Positions 4,884 through 5,575 of a DNA stretch of 5,575 nt are shown piece by piece (the first letter of the stretch is position 1; every line of letters starts with the position of its first letter). Source of the DNA: Ga0077555 sp031367895. GTDB lineage: Bacteria > Pseudomonadota > Alphaproteobacteria > Rhizobiales > Hyphomicrobiaceae. The stretch spans positions 1 through 5,575 of the forward strand of contig JANLQP010000331.1 in assembly GCA_031367895.1 (NCBI GenBank), given 5' to 3'. Below the pieces are notes generated by a model. That model searched no databases. It had not been told where the DNA came from and saw only the letters and a list, made by a program, of their open reading frames with translations. Both the position numbers and the translations under genes were made by a program.

Positions 4884-5575
4884 ATGCGTGAGATGGCGAA
4901 ACACCCCTGGCTGACGACCCGTGGCAGTACGTACTACGTGCGTGCACCAGTGCCCGTCGACATTGCCGAGACATACGGAAAGCGCGAGGTCACGTACTCG
5001 CTGCGGACCAAGGACGCTGTGGACGCTCGCCGCCTGATCGTCATCGAGGCCAAGCGGATCAGCGATGACTTCGAGACACATCGGCAGGGCCTCGTATCGA
5101 CCCCGAGGCAGCCGCTGACAACCCCGCTCGACGCGAACAAACTCCAGAGACTGGGCGACGAGTTCTACCAGGACGTCGTAGACAATGACTTCGCCTGGAG
5201 AAGTGACCTCCTTGCCAAGGCGCGCGCCGACCGCGATGGATTCCTCCGTGGCGACTACATCGCGCACCCCAACACCGAATGGTTCAACACGTTCGCCGAT
5301 CAGATGACGATTGAAGAAATGCTCCTGTGTAGCGTCCAAGCCACGCAGAAGGGGCAATTGGCCACCGTCGAAAGACAGCGCGCACTTGCCGATATTGCTG
5401 ACCACGTTGCCGTGGCCGTCGGGATGGCCAAGAGCTTGGGTTTGACCTTGGGGGAGGCGGACCTGCGGCGCCTCGCCCGAAGACTCCTGGAGGCCGAAAT
5501 CAGCGCGCGCAGTGACATCCTCGCCAAGGATCAAAGCAAGTACGATGCGATCATTGCCAAGCACGGAAGTGCGGC
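4884..5575 (+). CDS. Tyrosine recombinase/integrase with DUF6538-type N-terminus, partial
   Basis: An open frame of 230 codons runs off the right edge. It begins MREMAKHPWLTTRGSTYYVR, then APVPVDIAETYGKREVTYSL and RTKDAVDARRLIVIEAKRI (to about residue 60). The pattern of a HPWL start, YYVR, a VP, and an S-L-R/K-T segment before an Ala/Arg-rich helix is the DUF6538 domain. That domain heads many alphaproteobacterial phage-type integrases. Residues 61-230 are a long charged helical region, probably linker plus core-binding domain. The catalytic R-H-R-Y domain would lie outside the window, so intactness cannot be judged. In-frame ATGs stand at 4866, 4884 and 4893; 4884 is chosen because 4866 would put the repeated upstream sites inside the gene, but none has a clear ribosome site. 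Its role would be site-specific insertion and excision at the adjacent tRNA-Asn gene. Integrase call is good, exact start less so. Confidence 0.82.
   Translation, partial: MREMAKHPWLTTRGSTYYVRAPVPVDIAETYGKREVTYSLRTKDAVDARRLIVIEAKRISDDFETHRQGLVSTPRQPLTTPLDANKLQRLGDEFYQDVVDNDFAWRSDLLAKARADRDGFLRGDYIAHPNTEWFNTFADQMTIEEMLLCSVQATQKGQLATVERQRALADIADHVAVAVGMAKSLGLTLGEADLRRLARRLLEAEISARSDILAKDQSKYDAIIAKHGSA

Noticed and set aside
4341..5564. A 407-codon minus-strand open frame read as one protein
   Set aside because: Only its last about 44 codons match an SDR; the rest runs antisense through the tRNA and the integrase gene. The SDR part is annotated as a pseudogene instead.

Overview
The window looks like a stretch of GC-rich alphaproteobacterial chromosome, probably Hyphomicrobiales and possibly the Bradyrhizobium/Afipia/Rhodopseudomonas group. 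This is inferred from strong GC bias at third codon positions, the style of the proteins and the palindromic intergenic DNA; no taxonomic marker settles it. Positions 1 to about 4717 read as ordinary chromosome. From the tRNA gene at 4718-4792 rightwards the sequence looks like the edge of an integrated element.

Layout, left to right. The 5' end of a minus-strand TauE/SafE (TSUP) membrane transporter gene leaves the left edge (1-199). A 148-bp divergent intergenic region with several dyad symmetries separates it from a plus-strand two-gene operon: a DUF1800 protein (348-1781) followed after 17 nt by a Tat-exported DUF1501 protein (1799-3163). This pair recurs in many bacteria, but its biochemical role is not established. 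Both proteins carry an Ala/Pro-rich low-complexity insert. A 119-bp convergent spacer full of palindromes (3164-3282) follows. Then comes a minus-strand D-2-hydroxyacid dehydrogenase gene (3283-4269) with an intact Rossmann motif and catalytic Arg/Glu/His. Upstream of it on the same strand is the 3' half of a short-chain dehydrogenase/reductase gene (4341-about 4642), which lacks its N-terminal half and is frameshifted: a pseudogene.

The right end holds a complete tRNA-Asn(GUU) gene with encoded CCA. It is followed by a 15-bp tandem repeat, a pair of 10-bp repeats with dyad symmetry, and the first 230 codons of a tyrosine recombinase with a DUF6538-type N-terminus, which runs off the right edge. 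This tRNA/repeats/integrase order is the classic signature of a genomic island or prophage inserted at the 3' end of a tRNA gene. The island cargo, if any, lies beyond this window.

I found no clearly new system. The points most worth following are the island boundary with its repeat sites, the decayed SDR gene next to it, and the poorly understood DUF1800/DUF1501 pair.
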